64,000 bases of DNA from contig NZ_JACHNH010000001.1 of assembly GCF_014205335.1 (NCBI RefSeq), positions 3,218,501 through 3,282,500 of the forward strand. Reading direction: 5' to 3'. This DNA comes from Amorphoplanes digitatis (GTDB taxonomy: Bacteria; Actinomycetota; Actinomycetes; Mycobacteriales; Micromonosporaceae). Within the stretch, counting starts at the first letter, position 1. Each line of letters starts with the position of its first letter. Shown here in pieces: positions 29,841 through 36,928 of the stretch. The position numbers and the translations under genes were made by a program. The notes beneath the pieces are model-generated. The model saw only the letters and a program-made list of their open reading frames with translations. It made no database searches and had not been told where the DNA came from.

Positions 29841-30701
29841 TCAGCTGATCAGCGCCCCCGCCGTTGGCACGGTACCCGCCGACGGGGTGTCCCCGGCAGG
29901 GTTTCCGTGTACAAACACGGTTGGACATGCACATCGGCGCAGTAACTGCAAGCCCACGCCGCCGAGCAACGTTCCGCCGCCGGCGCCGCGCGGCCCCACG
30001 ATCATCATGCGGCCCCGCCGGGCCGCGCGGACCAGATTTCCCGCGGGCTCTCCGATCATGAGCCGGGTCCGGGCCGTCCGCAGCTCCGGAACGGCGGCGA
30101 CGGCGTCCTCCAGCAGCCGCCGGCCGGAGGCCTCGCCGTCCGTGGTCTCCGCGACGTGGATGACCTCGACGGCGACCCCGCGCCGGCGGCCCTCTGCCGC
30201 GGCCGTGCGCAGCGCGAGCAGGGAACTCGGTGAGCCGTCGGTGGCCGTCAGTACCGGGCCGGCCGGCGGGCGGATGCCCCGGGCCACCGCGACGGGACAC
30301 CGGGACCGGGACACGGTCTGCACCAGCACCGAGTCGGTGGGCAGGCGCGTGGTGCCCGCGCAGTCGTCGCCGCCGATCACCAGCAGCTCGGCGGTCCGGC
30401 TCTGCCGCAGCAACTCCCGCACCGGTGGCCCGTCCAGCAGCAGACCCTCCACGTGCACCCCCGGCACCGCCCGCGAGGCGGTCGCGACCGCCTCGGCGAC
30501 CAACTCGCCGGACTCGCGACGTGCCCTCGGCCAATCAGGTGCATCATCGAATGAGCGGGTCTTCTGCCCGGTGAAGACGTGCACGACCCGCAGCGGTAGT
30601 CCGCGGACCACCGCCTCCCGCGCGGCAAGCCGTGCGGCGGCCAGTCCGGCGGGGGTGCCGTTCACGCCTACGACGACAGGAGTCAGGCCCGGATTCCGCA
30701 T
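29841..30701 (-). CDS. Universal stress protein with tandem Usp domains
   Basis: A 286-residue cytoplasmic protein with two Usp folds. The first (1-150) opens PVVVGVNGTPAGLAAARLAA and ends in LVIGGDDCAGTT...SRCPVAVA. The second (150-286) opens PVLTATDGSPSSLLALRTAA and ends MMIVGPRGAGGGTLLGGVG, a partial match to the ATP-binding Gx2Gx9G(S/T) motif. ATG 30701 is chosen for GGAGG upstream; a GTG 15 codons earlier is possible. It heads a two-gene unit with the GGDEF-EAL protein. Confidence 0.87.
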   Translation of the reverse strand: MRNPGLTPVVVGVNGTPAGLAAARLAAREAVVRGLPLRVVHVFTGQKTRSFDDAPDWPRARRESGELVAEAVATASRAVPGVHVEGLLLDGPPVRELLRQSRTAELLVIGGDDCAGTTRLPTDSVLVQTVSRSRCPVAVARGIRPPAGPVLTATDGSPSSLLALRTAAAEGRRRGVAVEVIHVAETTDGEASGRRLLEDAVAAVPELRTARTRLMIGEPAGNLVRAARRGRMMIVGPRGAGGGTLLGGVGLQLLRRCACPTVFVHGNPAGDTPSAGTVPTAGALIS

Positions 30702-30881
30702 CGGTTCGCCACCTCCGCACCGCGACGACGAGGTTCCACAGACCATTATCTATGGTGTGGGGGGATGGCGGTCGTGATCAATCCCTCAGCGGTCGACCGT
30801 CGGATGACCCGCTCCGCTTGAGGGTTTACGGTGAACGGCAGGTAAGTCGGGACATCTGCCGGTGAGGTGAGGGAAATACAA

Positions 30882-32165
30882 ATGACGGATGTCAAGCTCG
30901 ACCACCCCGGTGGCCAGTTGTCCATGCCGGTGCGGCCGGCGGTCGAGGGTCCGGGTGGTGTCGACATCAGCGCGCTGCTGAAGGACACCGGGTACGTCAC
31001 CCTGGATCAGGGCTTCGTCAACACGGCCTCGTGCTCGTCGGCGATCACCTACATCGACGGCGACGCAGGCATTCTGCGCTATCGGGGCTTCCCGATCGAG
31101 CAGCTCGCGGGGCGGGCCTCGTTCCTCGAGGTCTCCTACCTGCTGATCCACGACGCGCTGCCCACGCCGACCCAGCTGGCGGAGTTCGGCGACAAGATCC
31201 GGGTGCACACGCTGCTCCAGGAGGAGATGCGCGCCTTCTTCTCCGGCTTCCCGCGCGACGCGCACCCGATGGCGGTGCTCTCCTCGGCGGTCACCGCGCT
31301 GTCGACGTTCTACCAGGACGCGCTCGACCCGACGGACCCTGAGCAGGTCGAGATCTCCGGGATTCGCCTGATGGCGAAGCTCCCGACCATCGCGGCGTAC
31401 GCGTACAAGAAGTCGATCGGCCACCCGCTGCCGTACCCCGACAACTCGCTGGACTACGTCGAGAACTTCCTGCGCATGACGTTCGGGCTGCCCACCGTGA
31501 ACTACGAGGTGGACCCGACGCTGGCCAAGGTCCTCGACATGCTCTTCGTGCTGCACGCCGACCACGAGCAGAACTGCTCCACGTCCACGGTGCGCCTGGT
31601 CGGCTCGGCGCAGGCCAACCTCTTCGCCTCGGTCTCGGCGGGCATCAACGCCCTTTCCGGCCCGCTGCACGGCGGCGCCAACTCGGCGGTGCTGGAGATG
31701 CTCGAGGGCATCCGCGCCGACGGTGGCGACGTCAACTCCTTCGTGCGCCGCGTCAAGGCGAAGGAGAAGGGCGTCAAGCTGATGGGCTTCGGCCACCGGG
31801 TCTACAAGAACTACGACCCGCGCGCCGCCATCGTGAAGAAGGCCGTGCAGGACGTCATCTCCACGATGGACAAGCCGGACCCGCTGCTGGAGCTCGCGCT
31901 CCAGCTCGAGGAGATCGCGCTCGCGGACGACTACTTCGTCTCCCGCAAGCTGTACCCGAACGTCGACTTCTACACCGGCCTGATCTACAAGGCCATGGGC
32001 TTCCCGACGAAGATGTTCACGGTGCTCTTCGCGCTCGGCCGGCTGCCCGGCTGGATCGCGCAGTGGGGCGAGATGATGGCCGACCCGACCACCAAGATCG
32101 GCCGTCCGCGCCAGCTCTACACGGGCGAGGCGGAGCGCCAGTTCGTTCCGATCACCGAGCGCTGA
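30882..32165 (+). CDS. gltA: Citrate synthase
   Basis: A 427-residue TCA-cycle enzyme condensing oxaloacetate and acetyl-CoA. Signature regions are YRGFPIEQLA near residue 70, the first catalytic His in SGPLHGGANSAV, the second in MGFGHRVYKNYDPRA and the catalytic Asp in VDFYTGLIYKAMGFP. The length suits the hexameric type II enzyme. ATG 30882 follows GAGGGAAATACAA; an in-frame GTG five codons earlier is possible. A strong terminator follows. Confidence 0.96.
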   Translation: MTDVKLDHPGGQLSMPVRPAVEGPGGVDISALLKDTGYVTLDQGFVNTASCSSAITYIDGDAGILRYRGFPIEQLAGRASFLEVSYLLIHDALPTPTQLAEFGDKIRVHTLLQEEMRAFFSGFPRDAHPMAVLSSAVTALSTFYQDALDPTDPEQVEISGIRLMAKLPTIAAYAYKKSIGHPLPYPDNSLDYVENFLRMTFGLPTVNYEVDPTLAKVLDMLFVLHADHEQNCSTSTVRLVGSAQANLFASVSAGINALSGPLHGGANSAVLEMLEGIRADGGDVNSFVRRVKAKEKGVKLMGFGHRVYKNYDPRAAIVKKAVQDVISTMDKPDPLLELALQLEEIALADDYFVSRKLYPNVDFYTGLIYKAMGFPTKMFTVLFALGRLPGWIAQWGEMMADPTTKIGRPRQLYTGEAERQFVPITER

Positions 32166-32178
32166 CAGTCAGCTCTTT

Positions 32179-32221
32179 CGCGCGGCCGTCCTCCTCCGGG
32201 AGGGCGGCCGCGCGGCCTTTT
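32179..32221 (+). terminator. Rho-independent terminator after citrate synthase
   Basis: A roughly 16-bp stem starting CGCGCGGCCG at 32179, with one G-U pair and a very short loop near 32195-32198, closes at 32214. CCTTTT (32216-32221) follows. Confidence 0.85.
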
Positions 32222-32239
32222 CCGGGACTTGTGTATGCC

Positions 32240-32269
32240 TTGACGGTTATATAACCGCAGTGGCATAGT
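32240..32269 (+). promoter_or_regulatory. Promoter of the ArsR-type operon
   Basis: TTGACG (-35, 32240-32245), an 18-bp spacer and CATAGT (-10, 32264-32269), with the ATG 6 nt further on. The transcript should be leaderless. Confidence 0.6.
32244..32257. promoter_or_regulatory. Palindromic operator CGGTTATATAACCG
   Basis: A perfect 14-bp palindrome overlapping the -35 box and spacer of the ArsR gene. It is AT-rich at its centre, as ArsR/SmtB sites are. Binding here would block polymerase, so autorepression is likely. Confidence 0.6.
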
Positions 32270-32275
32270 CGGGCG

Positions 32276-32587
32276 ATGCCCGTGACCGTCGACGCGATCT
32301 CCGTGCTCGCCGAGCCGACCCGCCGCCGCATCCTCGACCAGCTCCGGCTCGCCGACAGCAGCGTCGGGCAGCTCGTCGAGCGGCTCGCCATGAGCCAGCC
32401 CGCGGTCTCCAAGCACCTCAAGGTGCTGCGCGAGGCCGGCTTCGTCTCCAGCCGCACCGCCGCGCAGCAGCGCATCTACACGCTCGAGCCGGAACAGTTC
32501 CGGGCGCTGGACGCCTGGCTGGCGCCGTACCGGCGGCTGTGGACCCGGCACCTGGACGCGCTCGAGCGCCACCTGGAGGAATCGTGA
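32276..32587 (+). CDS. ArsR-family transcriptional regulator
   Basis: A 103-residue winged-helix repressor: ISVLAEPTRRRILDQL, then the helix-turn-helix LVERLAMSQPAVSKHLKVLR and the wing GFVSSRTAAQQRIYTLEP. No cysteine metal site is present, so it belongs to the metal-independent ArsR group that is typically paired with an SRPBCC protein, as here. It is coupled to that gene by a 4-nt GTGA overlap and carries a palindromic operator in its own promoter. Confidence 0.9.
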   Translation: MPVTVDAISVLAEPTRRRILDQLRLADSSVGQLVERLAMSQPAVSKHLKVLREAGFVSSRTAAQQRIYTLEPEQFRALDAWLAPYRRLWTRHLDALERHLEES

Positions 32588-33201
32588 GCACACCGATGAG
32601 CAATTTTCCACCTGGCCTCGGGCCAGAGGTATCCGGGCCGTTGACCGCCGCCGGGAGCTGCCGCCCTGGCCACGTGGAAAAAGGCTCATTTGACAGCGGC
32701 CCGCCCGGCGGCGCGCGCGTCGTCGCCGACGGCGACCTGTGGACCCTGATCTTCGTGCGCGACCTGCGGCACCCGCCGGCCGAGGTGTGGGCCGCCCTGA
32801 CCGACCCCGACCGCCTCGACCGGTGGGCGCCGTTCTCCGCCGCCCGCGACCTCTCCGTCACCGGCGACACCACCCTGGCCATGGTGGACGGTCCCGAGCG
32901 CACCCCCGTACCGGCGACCGTGCTGCGCGCCGAGCCGCCGGCGTTGCTCGAGTACACCTGGGGCGGCGACCTGCTGCGCTGGGAGCTCGCCGGCACCGCC
33001 GAGGGCACCCGGCTCACCCTGCGGCACCGGTTCGCCCCCCGCGACGAGGCGCCGATGTACGCGGCCGGCTGGCACCTGTGCGCCGCCGTCCTGGCACGCC
33101 TGCTCGCCGGCGACCCGGTCGGCGTCATCCGGGGCCGCGACGCCGCCGCGCACGGCTGGGCGGAGCTGCGCGCCGGCTACGCGGAGCAGCTCGCGCGCTG
33201 A
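32584..33201 (+). CDS. SRPBCC (AHSA1-like) domain protein with a repeat-derived N-terminal insert
   Basis: A 205-residue START/SRPBCC-fold protein, probably binding a hydrophobic ligand. The domain proper starts at about residue 50 (LWTLIFVRDLRHPPAEVWAA, LTDPDRLDRW) and runs to the C-terminus. Residues 5-35 are encoded by a 94-bp dispersed repeat (32596-32689) and have no counterpart in what I know of the family. GTG 32584 is chosen for its 4-nt overlap with the arsR stop. If translation instead starts at the GTG at 32674 the repeat would be mostly non-coding. Confidence 0.78.
   Translation: MSTPMSNFPPGLGPEVSGPLTAAGSCRPGHVEKGSFDSGPPGGARVVADGDLWTLIFVRDLRHPPAEVWAALTDPDRLDRWAPFSAARDLSVTGDTTLAMVDGPERTPVPATVLRAEPPALLEYTWGGDLLRWELAGTAEGTRLTLRHRFAPRDEAPMYAAGWHLCAAVLARLLAGDPVGVIRGRDAAAHGWAELRAGYAEQLAR
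32596..32689 (+). repeat. 94-bp imperfect palindromic element, copy 1
   Basis: It runs from ATGAGC to GCTCAT. The terminal arms (ATGAGCAATTTTCCAC and GTGGAAAAAGGCTCAT) are inverted repeats, and an inner perfect hairpin CTGGCC-TCG-GGCCAG lies at 32612-32626. It matches copy 2 (54272-54365, opposite strand) at 84 of 94 positions by hand alignment. It lies inside the SRPBCC gene. Confidence 0.85.
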
Positions 33202-33263
33202 GCACGGCAACCTTTGCCCGCCCGCCGGTGTCAGGCAGGGTGAAGGACGGGGAGAGGCTGACG

Positions 33264-33770
33264 ATGCGTGACGGGTTCGACGACTTCGTGCGGGGTCGCA
33301 GCACGGGACTGCTGCGGATCGCGTACCTGCTCACCGGTGACCGGCACACCGCCGAGGACCTGGTGCAGGAGGTGCTCGAGCAGATGTACGTCAAGTGGCG
33401 CCGCATACACGGTGCGCCCGAGGCGTACGCCCGCCGGGCGCTCGTCAACCGCGCCACCAACCGGTGGCGTTCGCGGGGCCGCCGCCCCGAGGCGCCGCTC
33501 GGTCACCACGACGTCGCCGAGCCGGACCACAGCGAGCACGTCGTGGTCCGTGACGCGGTGGTCGAGGCGCTGCGCACCCTGCCGCCGCGGCAACGGGCGG
33601 CGGTGGTCCTGCGCTACCTGGACGACCTGCCGATCGCCGAGGTCGCCCGGGCGCTCGACTGCTCCGAGGGCAACGTGAAGAGCAACGCCTCGCGGGGCCT
33701 CGAACGGCTGCGCGCCGCGCTCGCACCCGTCGCCGTCACCACCACGACCACCGGACGAGGACAGCGATGA
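33264..33770 (+). CDS. SigE-family RNA polymerase sigma factor
   Basis: A 168-residue ECF-type sigma factor. Region 2 is FDDFVRGRSTGLLRIAYLLT followed by AEDLVQEVLEQMYVKWRRI. Region 4 is LRYLDDLPIAEVARALDCSE continuing into GNVKSNASRGLERLR. The ATG at 33264 follows GGAGAGG at 6-nt spacing. The stop overlaps the next gene by 4 nt (ATGA), the second sigma/membrane-partner pair in the window. Confidence 0.9.
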   Translation: MRDGFDDFVRGRSTGLLRIAYLLTGDRHTAEDLVQEVLEQMYVKWRRIHGAPEAYARRALVNRATNRWRSRGRRPEAPLGHHDVAEPDHSEHVVVRDAVVEALRTLPPRQRAAVVLRYLDDLPIAEVARALDCSEGNVKSNASRGLERLRAALAPVAVTTTTTGRGQR

Positions 33771-35053
33771 CCGACACCGACATCCGTACGGCGCTGGCAC
33801 ACGCCACCGGCGACCTGCGCACGCCGCCCGACCTGCTCGACCGGGTACACCAGGGTGGCCGCCGCCGGGTCGTGCGCCGCCGCGCGCTGCTCGCCGCGGG
33901 CCTCGCCACGGTCACGGCCGGATCCGCCGCCGGGGTCCTGCTGCGCGGCGGCGGCGACGGCGACGCACCGGTCGCCTCGCCGCTGCTGGACGGCGAGACC
34001 CGCGGCGACCTGCGCGGCGACGCGGCGTTCCTGGCCGAGGCCCGCGCGGTCTGGGCCGCTCACCTCGGCGGTATCCCGGTACGGGGCGAGCCGCACGTGG
34101 TCTGGGCCGGCCTCGCACCGCACGCCGGCCGGGCGGCCGTGATCGCGCAGCGCGTGCCGCAGCGCGTCGCCTCCCCGGCCGGCCAGATCAGTTACGGCCT
34201 GATGGGCTTCCTCGAGCAGACGACCGCGGGCCTGCGGGCCATCTCGCTGGAGGAGATGCTCACCGGCGCCGTGAACGCCCCGGCCGTGCTGCTGGCACCG
34301 CAGCGCAACGTGCTGATGGTCCTCGACGACGGCCGCGGCATCCGGTACTCGCCCGGCTTCGGCTACGACCCCGACGGCACCATCACCCGGACCTTCACCC
34401 CGCTGGACTTCCGGGTGCACGACGGCGTGGCGTTCGCGGCGACGGCGACCCAGCGCGGGTCGATCCAGATCGCTCTGCGCGCGGACCGGGGCGACACCCA
34501 CGGCGACCGTACGGTCGGCCTCGCCAACCGGTCGGCCCTGATGTCCGGTGAGACACCGCCGGACGCCGGCGCCCGGCTGCTCCGCCCCCTGCCCGGCCGG
34601 GAGAAGGCCTGGCCGCGGGACGCGGCCGCGGAGCGGGAGGCCGCCCGGTGGGACCTGTCCGGCCAGGAGGAGTTCAACGACCGGTACGGCTACCGGCTCC
34701 AGCCGCCCGCCGCCACCTGGTTCATCCGGGGCGCGACCTTCGACCGCCGCCGGTTCGTGGTGCAGACCCTGACCGCCACCGACGGCCGCAGCCGGGTCTA
34801 CCTGTCGCTGGGCACACCCGCCCCGGTCCTCCAAGGCTTCGCCGACCCGGGCGCGCCGCTGCCCGTGCGGGTCCGGCTGCCCGGCCTGCGGGGCGTCGTC
34901 GTCGCGTCCGAGGGCGCGCGCATGAGGTACCGGGCGCGGGGCCCGGGATGGCTGCCCGTCGCCGGGGACGCGGCGCTGTTGCCGGCCGCCGCCACCGAGG
35001 TCGAGGTGGACCGGCCCGGGACCGCGAGGGCGGTGGTCGGGCTCCCGGGTTAG
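33767..35053 (+). CDS. Membrane-anchored protein, partner of the SigE-family sigma factor
   Basis: A 428-residue protein: short cytoplasmic N-terminus with a basic stretch (QGGRRRVVRRR), one membrane helix at about residues 39-60 (ALLAAGLATVTAGSAAGVLL), then a large extracytoplasmic domain that I do not recognise. It is coupled to the sigma gene by a 4-nt overlap. This is the standard arrangement for a membrane regulator or sensor of the sigma factor, but no known anti-sigma domain is visible, so that role rests on context. Confidence 0.68.
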   Translation: MTDTDIRTALAHATGDLRTPPDLLDRVHQGGRRRVVRRRALLAAGLATVTAGSAAGVLLRGGGDGDAPVASPLLDGETRGDLRGDAAFLAEARAVWAAHLGGIPVRGEPHVVWAGLAPHAGRAAVIAQRVPQRVASPAGQISYGLMGFLEQTTAGLRAISLEEMLTGAVNAPAVLLAPQRNVLMVLDDGRGIRYSPGFGYDPDGTITRTFTPLDFRVHDGVAFAATATQRGSIQIALRADRGDTHGDRTVGLANRSALMSGETPPDAGARLLRPLPGREKAWPRDAAAEREAARWDLSGQEEFNDRYGYRLQPPAATWFIRGATFDRRRFVVQTLTATDGRSRVYLSLGTPAPVLQGFADPGAPLPVRVRLPGLRGVVVASEGARMRYRARGPGWLPVAGDAALLPAAATEVEVDRPGTARAVVGLPG

Positions 35054-35122
35054 GGTCGGTCGCACCTCCTGGCATGACCCGGCATCCGAACGGGCATGAC
35101 AGTCGGCGACCGAGGAGGGTGC

Positions 35123-36694
35123 ATGGACGTCGTCATCGGCATCGACACCGGGACCACCGCCACCAAGGCCGTCGCCGCCGGGCCGGCCGGGCAGGTGCGG
35201 GCGATGGCGAGCGTGCACTACCCCCTCTCCGTGCCCGGGCCGGGCCAGGCCGAGCTCGACCCCGTCAAGCTGCGCGACGCGGCGATCGAGGCCCTGGTCA
35301 CGGCCGCCGCGCAGGCGCACGGGCGGGACGACCGGGTCGTCGCCGTCGGCCTCAGCGCGTTCCTGCACGGGCTCGTGCCGATGGACGGCAACGGCGCGCC
35401 GCTCGGCCCGCTGGTCACCTGGGCCGACAACCGGGCCGCCGGGCTGAGCGAGCGGATCGTCGGCACCGGCCGCGCGAAGTCGCTCCAGGCCCGGACGGGC
35501 ACGCCGGTGCACCCGATGTCCCCGCTGACCAAGCTCGCCTGGTGGCGCGAGACCGATCCCGCGAAGCTGCGCGACACCCCGCGCTGGGGCGGCGTCAAGG
35601 AGATCGTCCTGGCCGGCCTCGCCGACGAGGGCTTCCTGCTGGACCTCTCGGTCGCCTCCGGCACCGGCATGTACGACATCCACCGGCGCCGCTGGGACCA
35701 CGAGGCGCTGGAGCTGACCGGCGTGCGCCGGCACCAGCTCGCCGAGGTCGTGCCCACCACCCGGCGGCTGAGGCTGAACCCCGAGGTGGCGGCCGCGGCC
35801 GGGCTGCACGCGGACACCCCGCTGATCATCGGCGCGGCCGACGGGCCGCTGGCCAACCTCGGCGTCGGCGCCACCCCGCCCGGCGTCGCGGCCGTCTCCC
35901 TCGGCACCAGCGGCGCGCTGCGCACCATCGTGGACCGGCCGACCGCCGACCGGGCCGGGCGGCTGTTCTGCTACGCGCTCACCGAGGAACACTGGGTCGT
36001 CGGCGGCGCGATCAACAACGCCGGATCGGTGGTGCGCTGGGCCGGGCAGACCTTCGCCGGCGGCTTCGACCGCCCGGCCGCCGAGGGCGAGGACGCCGAC
36101 GTACGCGACGCCGCGCTGCTGGCGGAGGCCGCCGAGGTCGGCCCCGGCAGCGAGGGCCTGCTCTGCCTGCCCTACCTGCTGGGCGAGCGGGCGCCGTGGT
36201 GGCGCGGCGGCATGCGCGGCGCCTACCTCGGGCTGCGCCGCGAGCACGGCCGGCCGCACCTCGTCCGGGCCGCGCTAGAGGGGGTCTGCCAGCAGCTGGC
36301 GCTGGTCCGGGACACGTTCGCGGACGAGGGCATCGCGATGACCGAGGTCCGGGCCACCGGCGGCGCGGTCGCCTCCGACCTGTGGGTGTCCGTGCTGGCC
36401 GCGGCCCTGGACCTGCCCGTGTCCGTTGCGGACACGCCGGAGGGCACCGCGCTCGGCGCCTGCCTGCTCGCCCGCCACGCCCTGGGCGAGCTGCCGGACC
36501 TGGCCGCCGCCGCGGCGATGGTCGCCATCGGCGAGCCGACCCACCCGGACCCGCACGCCGCCGACCTCTACCGCCGGCTGCGCCCGCTGGTGGAGCGCTC
36601 GGCGCTGGCGGTGACGGGAGTGCTCACCGAGTTGGACAGACTGGCGCCGCAGCCGCTGCCGGACACCCCCAAGGCCCTGCCCGAGGGCCGCTGA
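35123..36694 (+). CDS. FGGY-family carbohydrate kinase, probably gluconokinase
   Basis: A 523-residue sugar kinase. The phosphate-1 loop is GIDTGTTATKAVA. FLHGLVPMDGNGAPLGPLVT, TWADNR and GTPVHPMSPLTKLAWW are typical of the gluconate-kinase branch. The ATP site is IIGAADGPLANLGVGA and SLGTSGALR. The product would be 6-phosphogluconate for the pentose-phosphate pathway. Other FGGY substrates cannot be excluded. ATG 35123 has GAGGAGG about five bases upstream. The gene sits alone before the cobalamin riboswitch. Confidence 0.83.
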   Translation: MDVVIGIDTGTTATKAVAAGPAGQVRAMASVHYPLSVPGPGQAELDPVKLRDAAIEALVTAAAQAHGRDDRVVAVGLSAFLHGLVPMDGNGAPLGPLVTWADNRAAGLSERIVGTGRAKSLQARTGTPVHPMSPLTKLAWWRETDPAKLRDTPRWGGVKEIVLAGLADEGFLLDLSVASGTGMYDIHRRRWDHEALELTGVRRHQLAEVVPTTRRLRLNPEVAAAAGLHADTPLIIGAADGPLANLGVGATPPGVAAVSLGTSGALRTIVDRPTADRAGRLFCYALTEEHWVVGGAINNAGSVVRWAGQTFAGGFDRPAAEGEDADVRDAALLAEAAEVGPGSEGLLCLPYLLGERAPWWRGGMRGAYLGLRREHGRPHLVRAALEGVCQQLALVRDTFADEGIAMTEVRATGGAVASDLWVSVLAAALDLPVSVADTPEGTALGACLLARHALGELPDLAAAAAMVAIGEPTHPDPHAADLYRRLRPLVERSALAVTGVLTELDRLAPQPLPDTPKALPEGR

Positions 36695-36750
36695 GGCGGC
36701 GCCGTCCCGCCCCGGCGGACGGCCGGGCCGTGAGGTCGGCCACCCTGCCC

Positions 36751-36898
36751 CGCGTTGACGCCGTGCCGCGCCGTGAGAAAGAGTGACTCGCGAGCGGCTG
36801 CGGAGGAACCCGGTGAGAGACCGGGACGGTCCCGCCACTGTGACCGGGATCGACGTCCCGGGAGTCAGGAGACTCCGGTCGCTCGTTACCTTCCACAC
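36751..36898 (+). promoter_or_regulatory. Cobalamin (AdoCbl) riboswitch
   Basis: The conserved core is unmistakable: GGAACCCGGTGAGAGACCGG (36813-36832), the B12 box within GGTCCCGCCACTGTGACC (36828-36845) and AGTCAGGAGACT (36863-36874). Ends are approximate. A 6-bp hairpin CGCGGG/CCCGCG (36898-36915) follows immediately and abuts the AAAGGA ribosome site, so ligand binding probably represses translation of the chelatase gene and the coupled cob genes. Confidence 0.93.
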
Positions 36899-36928
36899 GC
36901 GGGCGCGGACCCGCGGAAAGGACCGGGC

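Noticed and set aside
32179..32221. The palindrome after citrate synthase as another copy of the dispersed element
   Set aside because: It lacks the ATGAGC ends and the inner hairpin and has a T-run, so it is an ordinary terminator.
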